64,000 bases of DNA from Cornus controversa (GCA_026545225.1 CM048848.1:22856806-22920805); one strand, 5' to 3'. Positions 34,596 through 47,874 are shown, counted from the stretch's first letter. Notes: generated by a model not told the origin, from the letters alone. Translations and numbers: made by a program.

Positions 34596-34892
34596 ATGTA
34601 CCTCTAACAGCCCGCTCCACCACATGGTGTGATATTGTTCGCTTTGGGCCCAGCCCGCACGGTTTTGCTCTTGGGTTTTACCCCAAAAGGCCTTATACCA
34701 TTTGGAGAGAGCACACCACATATATAGCACATCCTCTACACCCAGGCGATGTGGGATTGAGCACCATTAGGGACAAATATAGCACTTCCACATAACGAAG
34801 GTCTTTACAATCCACTCCCCTTGGAGGCCCAACGTCCTTGTTGGCACACTTCTGACTAGGTCCGGCTCTGATACCATGTGTAATAGCTTGCT
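34596..34892 (-). mobile_element. TRIM-like short LTR element, left part
   Basis: A unit starting near CTAACAGCCCGCTCCACCAC is followed by TTTGGGCCCAGCCCGCACGG and TTTTACCCCAAAAGGCC. Then come GATGTGGGATTGAGCACC and GGCTCTGATACCA (34864-34876), the complement of the tRNA-iMet primer site. A second copy of the unit starts at 34879 and is broken at 34892 by the gypsy element, resuming at 61465. Two terminal repeats around a short primer-site-bearing middle with no coding DNA fits a TRIM-type element in minus orientation. Fossil. Confidence 0.5.
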
Positions 34893-35314
34893 TGTCAGGC
34901 CACGTCGTTCGAATAGGGGCCATAAGCCAAATCCCAAATACTTGGGATAAGCTGGGACGTGAAGAACCATTGCAAGCAGCAGACGCCCGTGAAGAGCAAG
35001 AATGGACTGGGTCAAGGCATCAAGGTAGTTGAGAGTTTTACGTGCAAATGGGTCCTTAGTGGTTACGAGTTTTACGTCATTTTATTTTCGTTTTTATGCT
35101 CTGTTATTTACGTTTCGGAATGCTCTGTTTTACTAGCATGGTAGTCCATTAGTTCCCTTTATTTCGGTTTTAGTTGCAAGTGGCTTTGCTTATTTAAGCA
35201 GCCAACAAATTATCAATAAAGAGGCAAGTAATCAATTGTTATCTAATCGTGCAGTACTTTCTCACCCGAAGAGAAAACAGTATACTTTCTGGTTTGAAAA
35301 TTTGGGACCTATCA
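34893..35314 (+). repeat. 5' LTR of the chromovirus-type element
   Basis: Starts TGTCAGGCCACG, ends GACCTATCA, and aligns over its full length with 61043-61464. Most differences between the two copies look like C/T or G/A transitions, as expected for methylated DNA. Confidence 0.93.
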
Positions 35315-35315
35315 T

Positions 35316-35333
35316 TGGTATCAGAGCCAGGTT
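35316..35333 (+). other. Primer binding site, tRNA-iMet type
   Basis: TGGTATCAGAGCCAGGTT lies two bases after the LTR and complements the 3' end of plant initiator tRNA-Met. Confidence 0.93.
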
Positions 35334-35367
35334 ATTTATGGGAACCAATAAAGAGCGTATTGAGTAG

Positions 35368-36636
35368 TTGGAAGATGGGCTACACAGGATGGAGCTCGGC
35401 ATGGCCGATAGGCTTCGTCATGTGGAAGAAACTCTCAACCGCCTCTCTGATGTCTTACTTGCAAACCAAGAGAACCCCAACCACGACAACCATCACCAAG
35501 AAGGCAACGGCGGGGGACGGTTAGTGGTATCTTCCAAAACAGCAAAGCTTGATTTTCCTCGATTTTTAGGAGATGATCCAACAGAGTGGTTCAATCGTGT
35601 GAACCAATTTTTTGAGTTCCAAAATACTCCCGAAGCCCAAAAAGTCTCCTTGGCCTCTTATCATTTGGAAGGAGAGGCCAACCAATGGTGGCAGTGGATT
35701 CGCAGGACGTTCTAAGAAGAAGGACGAGTTCTCTCGTGGGTAAATTTTGAAGACGAACTCTAGGCTCGTTTTGGGCCTTCGGAGTGCGAAGATTTTGATG
35801 AAGCCCTTTCGCGGATAAGGCAGGTTGGTTCTTTGCATGATTACCAACGGGAATTCGAGCGCTTGGGCAACCGAGTACAGGGATGGACGCAAAGAGCTCT
35901 TGTAGGAACTTTTATGGGCGGCTTAAGGACGGACATCTCGGATGGTATACGGATGTTTAAGCCCCGGACATTAAAAGAAGCTATCAGTTTAGCAAGAATG
36001 AAGGATGATCAACTTGCTAGACAGAGGAGGTTTGTAAGGCCGGCACCACTAACGCGAGCTCCCCTAGCTCTTTCCCCTACTCATCAAGCAGCACCACCAG
36101 CCCCTCCCATTCCTGTGCGGCGACTTTCTTGGGAAGAAATGCAGCGGAGACGAGCCCAAAACTTATGCTTCAATTGTAATGACCGTTTTACTGCAGGACA
36201 CAAATGTCAAGGACCACAGATACTCATGTTGGAAGGTTACGAGGATAATGGCACCCTGTTATGTGACGAGGTCACCGAAGAACAGTCGGCTGGAGAGAAT
36301 CACGAAGGACCTCCTGAACCCGAAATTACGCTGCATACACTAACAGGATGGACCGTGCCCAAAACCATGCGGATCGCTGCCAGAATCTGTGCCCATGACG
36401 TCATTGTGTTAATCGATAGCGGATCGACTCACAACTTCATTAGTGAGCGTAAGGCCAATCTGTTGCGTTTACCGGTGGTGCCTACGGAAAGCTTCACGGT
36501 CCAAGTTGCTAATGGGGAAAATCTTAGATGCCAAGGGAGGTTTGAGGAAGTACAAATTGATCTGCAGGGCACTTTTTTTTCCTTAACCTTTTATTCCTTA
36601 CCTCTCACAGGGTTGGATGTAATTTTGGGAATTTAA
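35368..36636 (+). pseudogene. gag and protease region of the chromovirus-type element
   Basis: Capsid-type gag (LDFPRFLGDDPTEWFNRVNQ; GEANQWWQWIRR), then a zinc knuckle of CX2CX4HX4C form (NLCFNCNDRFTAGHKCQG, about 36165-36210). The aspartic protease active site VLIDSGSTHNFIS follows near 36408. Fossil; broken. Confidence 0.9.
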
Positions 36637-36684
36637 TGGCTTGAGCTACTTGGTTCTGTGTTGTGTGATTAGAGGGAGTTAACC

Positions 36685-38086
36685 ATGGAATTCATGTGGG
36701 AAAACCAGACCAAGAGATTGGTAGGCATTGACGGGCAAAGTATCCAAGCGGCATCAATCGAAGAGTTAACTAAAGAAATTCGTCCTAGCCATGCTCTGTT
36801 TGCTTTATGCCTACAGGTTGCCCATACGAAACCACAAGAGAATATTCATTTACACTTGCAGGAGATATTGCAGGAATTTTTAGATTTGTTCATAGAGCCC
36901 TCAAGCTTACCACCAACACGGGAGGTTGACCACGGCATTGCCCTTAAGGAAGGAACCGAACCGATTAATGTTCGGCCTTAAAGGTATGCGCATTATCAAA
37001 AGAACGAAATCGAGAAGCAGGTCCAAGATATGCTGCAATCCGGGCTTGTGCGACCTAGCACTAGCCCCTTTTCGTCACCTATATTGCTTGTAAAAAAGAA
37101 AGATGGGAATTGGCGCTTTTGCACAGATTATCGCGCGCTCAATGCCGCAACCATTAAAGACAAATTTCTGATCCCCACTGTGGATGATATGTTAGATGAG
37201 CTCTACGGTGCTTCTTATTTTACCAAGCTTGATTTGTGGGCGGGATACCATCAGGTATGAGTTAAACCAAGTGATATCCATAAGACTACTTTCCGAACAC
37301 ATAATGGACATTACGAATACTTGGTTATGCCATTCGGCTTATATAATGCACCTTCTACATTCCAAGCTATCATGAACTCCATCTTTCGACGTCATCTTCG
37401 AAAATTCATATTAGTTTTCTTTGATGATATTTTAGTCTATAGTCCGGATTGGGATCAACATTTAGTGCATGTAAGGCAGACCTTTGAAATATTAAGGCAG
37501 CACAGATTTTTTGTTAAAGCTAGCAAATGTGCATTTGGGCAGCAAGAGTTGGAGTACTTAGGGCATATCATCACTAATCAGGGTGTGAAGGTGGATGAAA
37601 ATAAAATTGCTGCTATGGTAGCCTGGCCTCGACCTACTAACATTTCGAAATTACGTGGGTTTTTAGGTTTGACAGGGTATTACCGGAAGTTCGTCAAAGC
37701 TTACGGCATTATAGCTCGGCCTCTCACCAATCTTCTCAAAAAAGGCAAATTTGGATGGCATGGAGAAGCTGAAACCGCCTTTCTTGCTCTCGAACAGGCC
37801 ATGACGACCACTCCTATATTAGCCATGCCAAACTTCAACGATGCTTTCACTATTGAAATAGACGCATCCGGGGAAGGAATTGGAGCAATCCTGTCTCAAC
37901 AAGGCAAACCAGTGGCATACATGAGTCGAGCCCTCGGAGTGACCAAGAAATCCTGGTCAACTTACACTAAAGAAATGTTGGGTATCGTCGAAGCCATACG
38001 CACCTGGAGACCTTACCTTCTAGGCTAAAAATTCTATATTTAGACCGATCAACGTAGTCTCAAATATTTTCTAGAGCAACGAATAG
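36685..38086 (+). pseudogene. Reverse transcriptase and RNase H start of the chromovirus-type element
   Basis: RT motifs [17 protein letters not shown], the LDL-AGYHQV block, VMPFGLYNAPSTFQ and catalytic FFDDILVYS are present, followed by the RNase H start IEIDASGEGIGAILSQ. The nested composite interrupts the region after 38086; RNase H sequence resumes at 59430. Fossil; broken. Confidence 0.9.
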
Positions 38087-39451
38087 TGATGTGGCTAAAC
38101 TTGAATTATATTGTAAGCTTAATTTTACCCTTTTTATCAAAATATAATTTAACCACTCACAAGAGCACGAATATTTGTAGATAAGGTTCTATATAGAGGG
38201 TATCGATCCCACGAGGACTAGTCGCAATTGTCTTAAAGAAAGATTAATTCCACTTTAATCCTAAAAATAAGGTTTTGAGTTTTTGTTTATAGAACTAATG
38301 CATGAATGTAATAATAATAAAATTAAAGAGTAAAGTTGGGAGAGAGAACTAGGGTTGGTTTCCACCACTAGCCATTCACATGTTCATAAGTGTAGCAAGC
38401 ATGGGATTCATAGATTAAATGCCTAATAATGTCATTAGGCTTGTGACCTCAATGACATATCAAAGGATTAATGTGTGTGCTAACTAACTAACTAATTACT
38501 CTACTCTCTAAGTGAACCTACATGCATCCAAACTACCTCATCTTGGCATGGTTTATACAAGCAAACACCACACATTCATTTAAACACTATTATCTAGCCA
38601 TCATTTGCACTTCTTATGGAATATGCAAATGTTGTGCATTCACATGGAAGAATCTACTCTAAGACAATAATAAACTCCATGTCAAATGAATATATAGAAG
38701 AAATGTATTAGTGTACATGGTCACTAGACTAAATAATCAACATTTAATTACAAATCCCCAAGTGCTACAAAAATGAACAAGTTTACATGGCTAGGGGCTT
38801 CAACCACACCCTAGTAGAAGAGTTAGTTGCTCATGGTTGCCTTGCACTCTTCCATTGATGGAGAAGATGAAGCTTCTTGGTGTAGTTCAGCTCATCTTTC
38901 CCCTCTTTCGAAAGTCTCTCCTTGAGTAATCTGATGTGTATGAGAGATATGAGGCTTCCTTGTGCTTTATGGCTCCCTTTTCAACCTTGGGGCCCACCAT
39001 ATATATATATATATCAATATATATATCCATTATATGAAGAAGGTCCCCAAGGGTCTTGTTCAAGTCAGACAATCTCCCTAAGTCGTGCAAAAAGGAGGAT
39101 TTTGTTACAAGTGGGAGAGCAGGTGAGCAAGTGGGCAAGTGGCTTCTGCAGAATCTCGATCAATCGAGATTGAATCTCGATTGATCGAGATTTCGATCAA
39201 TCGAAATGAGATCTTGATCAATCGAGATTTTGATTAATCGAGATCAACATCTCGATTGATCGAGATGCCTTTGGCTGCATTTCTGACTTTTCTCTTCAGC
39301 TGCAAATGGCCTCAAACTTTGCTCCTTTTACTACAAGACCTGCAATACATCAAAAACACAAAAATACCGTAAACATATCTCGGTAATCATAAAAACGGAA
39401 CTAACATATGCAATAAAGAGGGTTCAAATGCGTAGAATTAAACACTTATCA
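38087..39451 (-). repeat. Left LTR (element A 3' LTR)
   Basis: Starts TGATGTGG, ends ACTTATCA; about 1.37 kb. It contains an AT microsatellite at 39000-39030 and an array of CTCGATTGATCGAGAT-like palindromes at 39155-39270. It lacks a segment of about 40 bp near 38480 that both other LTRs have. Confidence 0.93.
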
Positions 39452-39485
39452 CACCCCCAAACTTACATATTGCTAGTCCCTTAGC
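39452..39485 (-). other. Polypurine tract of element A
   Basis: On the minus strand AAGTTTGGGGGTG directly precedes the 3' LTR, which is the usual second-strand primer of Athila-type elements. The equivalent for element B is at 47875-47908. Confidence 0.8.
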
Positions 39486-40315
39486 AATGCAATATTACAA
39501 AAATAAAATTAACTATCTTATACAAAAGTTTAATCATGCTCAGTCATCAACTAGATAAAGAATAAGAACAAATCTGTTTTTAAGAGAAAAACTCATTGAA
39601 AATGCTCGACACCGTTGTTCATTATCACAAAACATTCATGATTGCTCATGTGCGGATGACCATGCAATGCTTAGCTCTTTTTGCTTTCTTGTAAGCCCAT
39701 GTAGCGTCATTGGGCCAATGACTCCCAAACCAATTGGTTTTAGGGCATTAGGTGAAGAAACACCCCTCGGATTTAATAACAGAGCTTACAAGGCAATGAG
39801 CTTAAGCAAGCCACCCGCTTATTATTGCTCAACCTTGCACACTTATACGCGAATACTCCCTGCTTTGAGGCATAGAAATCTGGTTTATTGAGCGAGAAGG
39901 CTTATTGCATTTTTTTTTCTTTTTTACAACAACCGGAAGAACTTATTCTTTAAGTTGTTCAAATAAAAACAGAAATTTACAAAATTCTCCATCAGACTTA
40001 TACCCCACAATTTAAAATGCATGTGTGCGAATTTGTGCGGTTAAGGAAAAATTTAGGGCAAGAACTGTACGTGCTCATTTTGGACAAAAATGTAGACCGT
40101 TCTAGCCTACTATATAGCTTGCAAAAGTGCGGGTATTTACAATGTTAAAGTTCTTAACTACCTGCTGCATTTACCTCGGACATTTATTCGAATGATCTTC
40201 CTTTAAAAAGCAAGCCATCATAGCAAGCATGCAAAAATATCAAGAACTGCTCTACAATGACACTCAATACTAAGACTGAACATTGCATGCATATGCAAGT
40301 GGTATAGCATACTGC

Positions 40316-40349
40316 ACCCCCAAACTTATATGCAACATTGTCCTCAATG
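40316..40349 (-). other. Second polypurine-tract-like module of element A
   Basis: AAGTTTGGGGGT (40316-40327) is accompanied by CATTGAGGACAATG (40336-40349, minus strand), which is itself nearly palindromic. The same pair lies beside the LTR in the element at 63221-63256. Element B has it at 48971-49003. The stretch 39486-41051 holds no other recognised feature. Confidence 0.6.
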
Positions 40350-41051
40350 TTTGGACAAAAAAAGTAAGGAACGATATTACTGGAAGTGCAGAACGCGACA
40401 AAAATGGTATTCCAACAGTAGCGGTCATCCTGCAAATAAGAAAAACCTACACAGAACACCAACTGGATACCACGAGCATTAAAAGGAACAAAAAGGATAT
40501 GAAAAGATCATAATAAAATAATTATCCACAAACGGACAATGCCAAGATCACTGCATCTCTAAGGGTCTGAATTGGTGGTTCCCAATTGTCTAAGAGGTCT
40601 ATGCGATAAGATATTGACTATCTAGGCACGCTAACGTATAGCATGCAAAGGGGCTGCCTTTCTTTATTAACGCCATACTGCGTTGAAGCAATCTCAACAG
40701 TATTGGGAATTTAAACCAGGCGGTAATAAACGGAAATCATCAACTGAATCGCATATAACAAGTAGGCAAGTGGTACTACATACATAGTCAAAGTACAGAG
40801 AACAGATATATTGACAGAAAATAAAAATAAAGACAGTAAAGATAACACATGGTATAAAAGAAAAGATAACTGTATTCCATAGATATGAAAATGAATTCAG
40901 TACAAAACGTACATGTAGCTGGAATACTCATAAAAAGAAAGAAAACATGGCCAACATGTCCTATCAAAAAATAAAGAAAGAAAAATACAGAAAGTAAAGC
41001 AGAAAGTGCAAATAGATATAGATACTCGAGGGCGGGTGGTGGTGGTGGTGG

Positions 41052-42260
41052 CTATGTGGAAGTAGAGGTGGAGGCGGAAGCTCGTCCTACAAACAGGAAC
41101 TGCAGGTCCTGCCGGAAGGCTCGGAACTCATCTAAAATTGCCCTCCGACCATGTGCCAGAGATGAAATGTCCGATCTGATGCCCTCCAGCTGACTCTGCG
41201 TCACCTGGACGTGCTTTTGGAAACCCTGCTGGAGCCGCTCAACATCAGCTGCGAGGCAGGAATAGCCAGTCGCTAGGATGTCATGCCGCTCTGCAGCAAT
41301 ATCCATCTCCTCGTCAGAAGACTCACCCTCTGTAGGCTCACCCTCATCCAACTCCACCGGGGCATCCATGTCTACATCATCTAGTGGATCGCCCTGGTGG
41401 TCCTGTCGCTCTAAGTGTCACCTCACCCGCTCCCACTGAGTAGATGTGAAGCAGGTGGGCGGTGCCAACTAAATGTCAGTATCACTGACCGGTATACTGG
41501 CACGACTCAGAAAATCGGTGACGAGGAAAGGAAAAGGAAGCCTCCAACTCGCTACTCGCCGCATCCCCTTGTTAACGAGGCCATCCCAGATCTTGAATAT
41601 CTGCCCCCATATCAGTGATAGGACAGAAAACCACGTGCCCGTGTGGAAAGCGTAAAGGCAACGGAGGAGGTCGCCTCTGCGCTCTGCCACATGCTAGAGA
41701 GGACACGCGTTCTTGATGAGAACGGTGTCCAGGAACCATAATCTGCTAGGGCACATCGATTTGGACGTGCAGTTGTGACTGGGCGTGGTAAACGCCCCGC
41801 CACACATGTCCATCACGATGGAGAACAGTGTAGAGTCTATTGGAAGTGCGGCCCTGTAAAGCGGTCGACCGTCTTGGTCAACCATATTTGGAGGCTGGTG
41901 GTGACGGATGCTGAGCATCTGCACAATTCGGCTCGGCGTGATAGTGATCGTCGTGATGCCTACGACCGTCTCTAAGGTGTCCGGCGCTGTGCAGGAGTAG
42001 GTCATGCGCTCGTAAAAGACCTACACCAAGCGCTCGTGTGCCACATCAGTGGGGGGCACACACAATCGGTCGAGGCGACGCCTCCTAAGCTCGGCGACAG
42101 TCCACGCGCTGTCGGGACGCGTCTCGAACTCACCTAGGTCAAATATATGCTCCAGGTGAAACTTCCGAGACCGGAAGGCTCGCCCGGGCACGTCTCGAAC
42201 AGAACCGGGGGCATTCTTCACCCTCACCATGATCTCGGAGCAGTCTGCACTTGATTCCAA
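41052..42260 (-). pseudogene. 3' ORF of element A (plant transposon-protein domain)
   Basis: Collinear with the 420-codon ORF of element B at 49687-50946: MESSADCSE start, LGEFETRPDSAWTVAELRRR, the LWFLDTVLIKNACPL block and a C-terminal acidic coiled-coil tail. Fossil; broken in several places, while B's copy is open. Confidence 0.85.
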
Positions 42261-42899
42261 AAATTATGTAAATAAAAAGAAAATAAAAGGAATACTAAAA
42301 TAAGAATGAAAAATAAACGAAGAAAATTCAAATGAGGTTCTAGTCCATGGCGCTGACATATGAATTCAAAAATTTGCTCTCAACGAGGCAGTGCAAGCGG
42401 ATGCAACCAAAACGCAGGGGCCACGGTTGCATACCGTATAGTAAGCATTCGAAGCAAAAATAACACAATATTTCCCCCATACATGAATTCCTACCCCCCG
42501 AAACTCACAAAATCCCATTGTGAATATCGCAAATGCACCAACCCAACCCAACGTCATCTGCCGATGTTTATTATGCCGAGAAACTAATAAAAATAGCGAG
42601 AAAGGAAGCAAAATATAGCCATGCATCACTTACCTCAAGGTGAAGATGATGATCGGTACAAAAAATGAAGACCCAACTCGCAGCCGCGAAGAGATGAGCG
42701 AGGGTGTGCTCGTGGAGATCTCAGACTACGGCGAACGGCGGTGGATAGTCGGGGATGGTCGATCACGTGCGGGATGGTGCTTGGGGAAGCTCTAGATCGC
42801 TCGGAGAAGAGAAGGAAGTCGGATGGTCTGAGGAGAAAATGTGGAAATGAGAGGGAAGCCCAATGGTTTAAATAAGAACTCGGCTCACGTGCAGGCATT

Positions 42900-43270
42900 G
42901 CGTGCATCTCGATTGATCGAGATGTACATCTCGATCAATCGAGATTTCAATTAATCGAAATCCAACTTTGATCAATCGAGATCTCTCCTTCGATCAATCG
43001 AGATTTATTCAATGAATTGAGATTTTATTTCCATCAATCGAAACTTTAATTCGATCAATCGAGATTTTAATTCGATCAATTGAAATCCCATTTCAATCAA
43101 TCGAAATTTCGATCGATCGAGGACCTATCGAAGTGCTATCGAAGAATACTACCTCTCGGTACTATGGACTTGGCAAACTCTTTGCAATATTTCGATCAAT
43201 CGAAACCAAAATCTTGATCAATCGAAATCTCGATTGATCGAGATCTCAGCTTTGATCAATCGAGATGCTC
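42900..43270. repeat. TCGATCAATCGA palindrome array, element A
   Basis: More than fifteen units of ATCTCGATCAATCGAGAT type, in clusters, between the 3' ORF and integrase. Each unit is a near-perfect inverted repeat. A similar array lies in the LTRs. Confidence 0.9.
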
Positions 43271-43436
43271 AAAAACAGTCAGCTTGAGTTTTGCTTTATG
43301 GACTTGGACTTATGGGACTTAGATACTAAATTGCTTAGATACTAAATGTAACTTGGATTAAAGGGACATCATGGAAGCATGATAACTACCATGGCCGCGC
43401 CACCTTACACGTCTATGGCATGACGTTCGAATCGGC

Positions 43437-44621
43437 TCACGAGTCAAAATATACGGGATCCGTCAAAGTGACGACATCCACGTATTCGGTGGTAACTTGG
43501 TCATCCACGCACACTTTTAAGCACTGCCAGTTTACTTTGAACAACGATCCATCTTTCAAGTCCTTCAATTCCACCACTCCATGGGGAGCGATGGAATTAA
43601 CCAAAAATGGACCATCCCAACGGGAGCAGAGTTTTCCGGGAAACAAATGGAGGCGTGAATTGTACAACCATACTTTTTGGCCCGGAGAAAATGTTTTGAC
43701 TCGAATATTACGATCATGAAAGGCTTTGGACTTTGCCTTATAGATTTTAGTGTTCTCATACGCGTCATGTCGCAATTCTTCCAATTCATTTAATTGAAGC
43801 TTTCGATTAGATCCGGCCGTTTACATGTCAAAATTGAAAGTTTTGGTGGCCCACATAGCTTTATGCTCTAATTCAACCGAAAGATGACACGCTTTGCCAT
43901 AAACCAACCGGTAAGGTGACATTCCAATGGGAGTTTTATACGCGGTTCAGTATGCCCATAATGCATCATTTAGTCGCAATGACCAATCTTTCCGGTCAGG
44001 CCAAACGGTCTTCTCAAGAATGTTCTTAATCTCCCTATTGGATACCTCTACTTGGCCACTAGTTTGAGGATGGTATGGGGTGGCTACTTTGTGTGTGACC
44101 GAGTATTTGGTAAGCAAGGTTCGAAGGAACCGGTTACAGAAATGTTTACCTCTGTCACTAATGATGGCCCGAGGTGTACCAAATCGGCTAAAAATATTAG
44201 CTTGAATGAACTTAACCACGACTGCGTGATCATTGGTTTTGGTAGCAACGGCCTCTATCCACTTAGATACGTAGTCCACCGCCACAAGTATGTACTCATG
44301 ACTAGTAGAGGGTGGAAATGGTCCCATGAAGTCAATGCCCCACACATCAAATATTTCAACGATAAGAATAGGGTTAAGAGGCATCATGTCCTTCCGAGAC
44401 ATCGCGCCAAGGTGTTGACATCGCTCACAAGAGCGGCAGAATGAATATGCATCCCGATGAAATGTCGGCCAGAAAAATCTGCATTGGAGAATTTTTGCTG
44501 CGGTTTTCTTAGCACTAAAGTGTCCCCCACAAGCGAGTGTATGACAAAACTTGAGAATGCTTTGGAATTCACTGTTGGGTACACACCTTCGAATTATTTG
44601 GTCGGGGCAATATTTGAACAA
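43437..44621 (-). pseudogene. Integrase region of element A
   Basis: Zinc-binding HHCC part ([28 protein letters not shown]), catalytic core ([41 protein letters not shown]) and the C-terminal GPF-V region. Fossil; broken. Confidence 0.9.
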
Positions 44622-44675
44622 TTGAGGATCGTCCCAATAATATGATCGTGATTGGGAGAGAAAATGATCCTTCTC

Positions 44676-46442
44676 TTACTTGGTCCAAGAAGATGGTATT
44701 TTACCGGTTGCCAAGTAATTAACCACATCCGCATACCAAGGGATACTCTCTTGAGAGATGACAAAGAGTTGTTCATCCGGGAAGGATTCACAAACTGGAA
44801 TGGAATTATGGAGGGATTCAACAAGAATTCTAGACAGGTGGTCAGCCACCACATTTTCAGTTCCCTTTTTGTCTCTAATCTCAAAATTGAACTCTTGCAA
44901 TAAGAGTATCCATCGGATCAACCTAGGCTTGGTGTCCTTTTTGGCCAAAAGATGTCAGAGGGTAGCATGGTCTGAATAGATAATGACCTTGGAACCTAAT
45001 AAATAAGCTCGAAATTTGTCCAAGGCAAATACTACCGCAAACAACTCCTTTTCTGTTGTGGTATAATTAATTTGAGCCTCAGAAAGGGTTTTACTTGCGT
45101 AGTAGATGGCATGTGGCAATTTGTCTACTCGCTGCCCAAAGACCGCACCCATGACATAATCGGATGCATCACACATGATCTCAAATGGGAGAGCCCAATT
45201 TGGAGGGATTAGAATTGGAGCGGTTGTAAGCATGGTGCGGAGTTTTTCAAAAGCGTTAAGGCACGCTTCATCAAAGGTAAAGCAAGACTCTTTTTCAAGA
45301 AGGCGACACAAAGGCTGAGAAATCTTGCTAAAGTCTTTGATGAAACGGCGATAAAAGCCCGCATGCCCAAGGAATGAACGAATCTCTCTCACCGTTGATG
45401 GAGGAGGAAGTTTGGAAATGAGTTCAACCTTGGCTTTATCAACCTCGATTCCTCTCTTAGACACAATGTGCCCTAGGACAATACCCTCTTGAACTATAAA
45501 ATGGCTCTTTTCCCAACTAAGAATTAGGTTGGTCTTTTGACATCGTTTGAGAACACGGGATAGATTTTGGAGGCATGATTCAAATGAAGGCCCAAATACG
45601 GAAAAATCATCCATGAACACTTCCAAGAATTTTTTCACCATGTCCGAAAAGATAGACATCATACACCGTTGAAAAGTCGTCGGTGCATTGCACAACCCAA
45701 AGGGCATGCGTCTATAAGCAAATGTGCCGAAGGGACATGTAAAGGTGGTTTTCTCTTTGTCCCTCGGGTCTATAGCAACCTGATTATAGCTGGAATATCC
45801 ATCTAAAAAGTAATAAAAACTTTGCCCGGCTAATCTCTCCAAGATTTGATCAATAAATGGGAGGGGGAAGTGATCTTTCCGAGTGGCTGAATTTAATTTT
45901 CGATAATCTATGCACACTCTCCATCCCGTGGTGGTGCGTTGGGGAACTAATTCACCCTTATCATTTGGTTGCATCGTAATACCGGACTTCTTTGGAACCA
46001 CTTGAGTGGGACTAACCCACTTGCTATCTGAGATGGGGTAAATGATTCCCGCATCTAGTAACTTCACCACCTCCTTCATTACAACATCCTTCATATTTGG
46101 ATTTAATCGACGTTGTGCCTCCCTTGAGGTCTTTGCATCCTCTTCCAAATGTATGCGGTGCATACAAATAGAAGGATCTATTCCCTTAAGATCTGCCACA
46201 CTCCATCCTATTGCTTCCTTGTGCTCTTTTAGCACTTTTACGAGTTCCATCTCTTGATCATTGGTGAGATTGGAAGTAATAATGACTGGAAGGGTCTCAT
46301 TAGCGCCCAAGAAAACATACTTGAGTGTAGCCGGTAGAGGCTTGAGCTCAAGTTGTGGTGGGAAAATTAATGAAGGAGTTTGGGAGGTTTTGGACAAAGG
46401 AGGCAAGGGTTCTCTCGAAACTCTCCATTTAGGCACATCCAT
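44676..46442 (-). pseudogene. Reverse transcriptase-RNase H region of element A
   Basis: RT motifs (VCIDYRKLNSATRKDHF, FMDDFSVFG) and RNase H motifs ([20 protein letters not shown]) on the minus strand, nearly the same as in element B. The region stops at 46444, where the middle LTR begins, so the protease and gag of this unit are absent. Fossil; broken. Confidence 0.92.
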
Positions 46443-46444
46443 AA

Positions 46445-47874
46445 TGATGTGGTCGGAACTAAATTATATTGTAAGCTTAATTTTGCCCTTTTTATCAAAA
46501 TATAATTTAACCACTCGCAAGAGCACGAATCTTGTAGATAAGGTTCTATATAGAGGGTATCGATCCCACGAGGACTAGTCGCAATTGTCTTAAAGGAAGA
46601 TTAATTCTACTTTAATTCAAAAAATAGATTTTTGAATTTGTGTTTATAAACTATTGCATAAATGAAATGACAAGAAAAGTAAAGAGTTTAAAGTTGGGAG
46701 AGAGACTAGGGTTGGTTTCCACCACTAGCCATTCACATGTTCATAAGTGTAGCAAGCATGGGATTCATTAATTAAATGCCTAACAATGTCATTAGGCTTG
46801 TGACCTCAATGATATATCAAAAGATCAATGTGTGTGCTAACCTATCATAATCCATCTTCAACAAGCATAGCTCTTCAACCTAACTAACTACCTAATTACT
46901 CTACTCTCTAAGTGAACACTACATGCATCCAAACTACCTTGTCTTGGCATGGTCTATACAAACTAACATCACACATTCATTTAAACACCATTATCTAGCC
47001 ATCATTTGCACTTCTTGTGGAATATGCAAATGTTGTGCATTCAAGTGACAAAATCTACTATAAGACAAGAATAAATTTCATATCAAATGAATATATATAA
47101 GAGATGTATTTGTGTACATAATCACTAGGCTAAATAATCAACATTTAATTACAAATCCCAAGAGCTACAAAGATGAACAAGTTTACATGGCTAGGGGTTG
47201 AAACCAACACCCTAGTAGAAGAGTTAGTTGCTCATGGTTGCCTTGCACCCTTTCATTGATGAAGAAAGTGAAGCTTCTTGGTCTGGTTCAGCTTCTCCTC
47301 TTCCTCTGCCGAAGGTCTCTCCTCTGAAGTATTCTGATCTGTGTTGAGAGATATATGAGATATGAGAGATATGGCTCTTTTTGTGTGCTTTTTGGCTTCC
47401 TTTTCAACCTTGGGCCCCACCATATATATATATATATCACTATATATATCTATTGCATTAATAAGGCCCCCAAGAGTCTTGTTCAAGTCAGACAATCCCC
47501 CTAAGTCGTGCAAAAAGGGGGATTTTGTTACAAGTGGGAGAGCAGGTGAGCAAGTGGCCAAGTGGGTTCTGCAGAATCTCGATTGATCGAGATTGAATCT
47601 CGATTGATCGAGATTTCGATCAATCGAAATGAGATCTCGATCAATCGAGATTTCGATTAATCGAGATCAACATCTCGATTGATCGAGATGACTTTGGCTG
47701 CATTTTCTGATTTCTTCTCTTGACTGCAGAAAGCTTCAAACTTTGCTCCATTTACTCCAATACCTGCAAAACATCAAAAACACAAAATACCGTAAACATA
47801 TCTCGGTAAACACAAAAATGGAACTAACGTATGCAATAAAGAGGGTTCAAATGCATAGAATTGAACACTTATCA
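46445..47874 (-). repeat. Middle LTR (element B 3' LTR)
   Basis: TGATGTGGTCGG to ACTTATCA, 1.43 kb. The bases before it (CATAA) do not match those after the right LTR (AATAG), so B is not bounded by its own duplication today. Confidence 0.92.

Noticed and set aside
34596-34892. Cassandra-type TRIM carrying a 5S rRNA promoter
   Set aside because: I see no 5S A-box/C-box-like sequence; only a short LTR-like unit and a tRNA-iMet primer-site complement.
42900-43270. CRISPR-like array
   Set aside because: The units are palindromes with irregular, similar spacers inside plant retroelements; there are no unique spacers and no cas genes.
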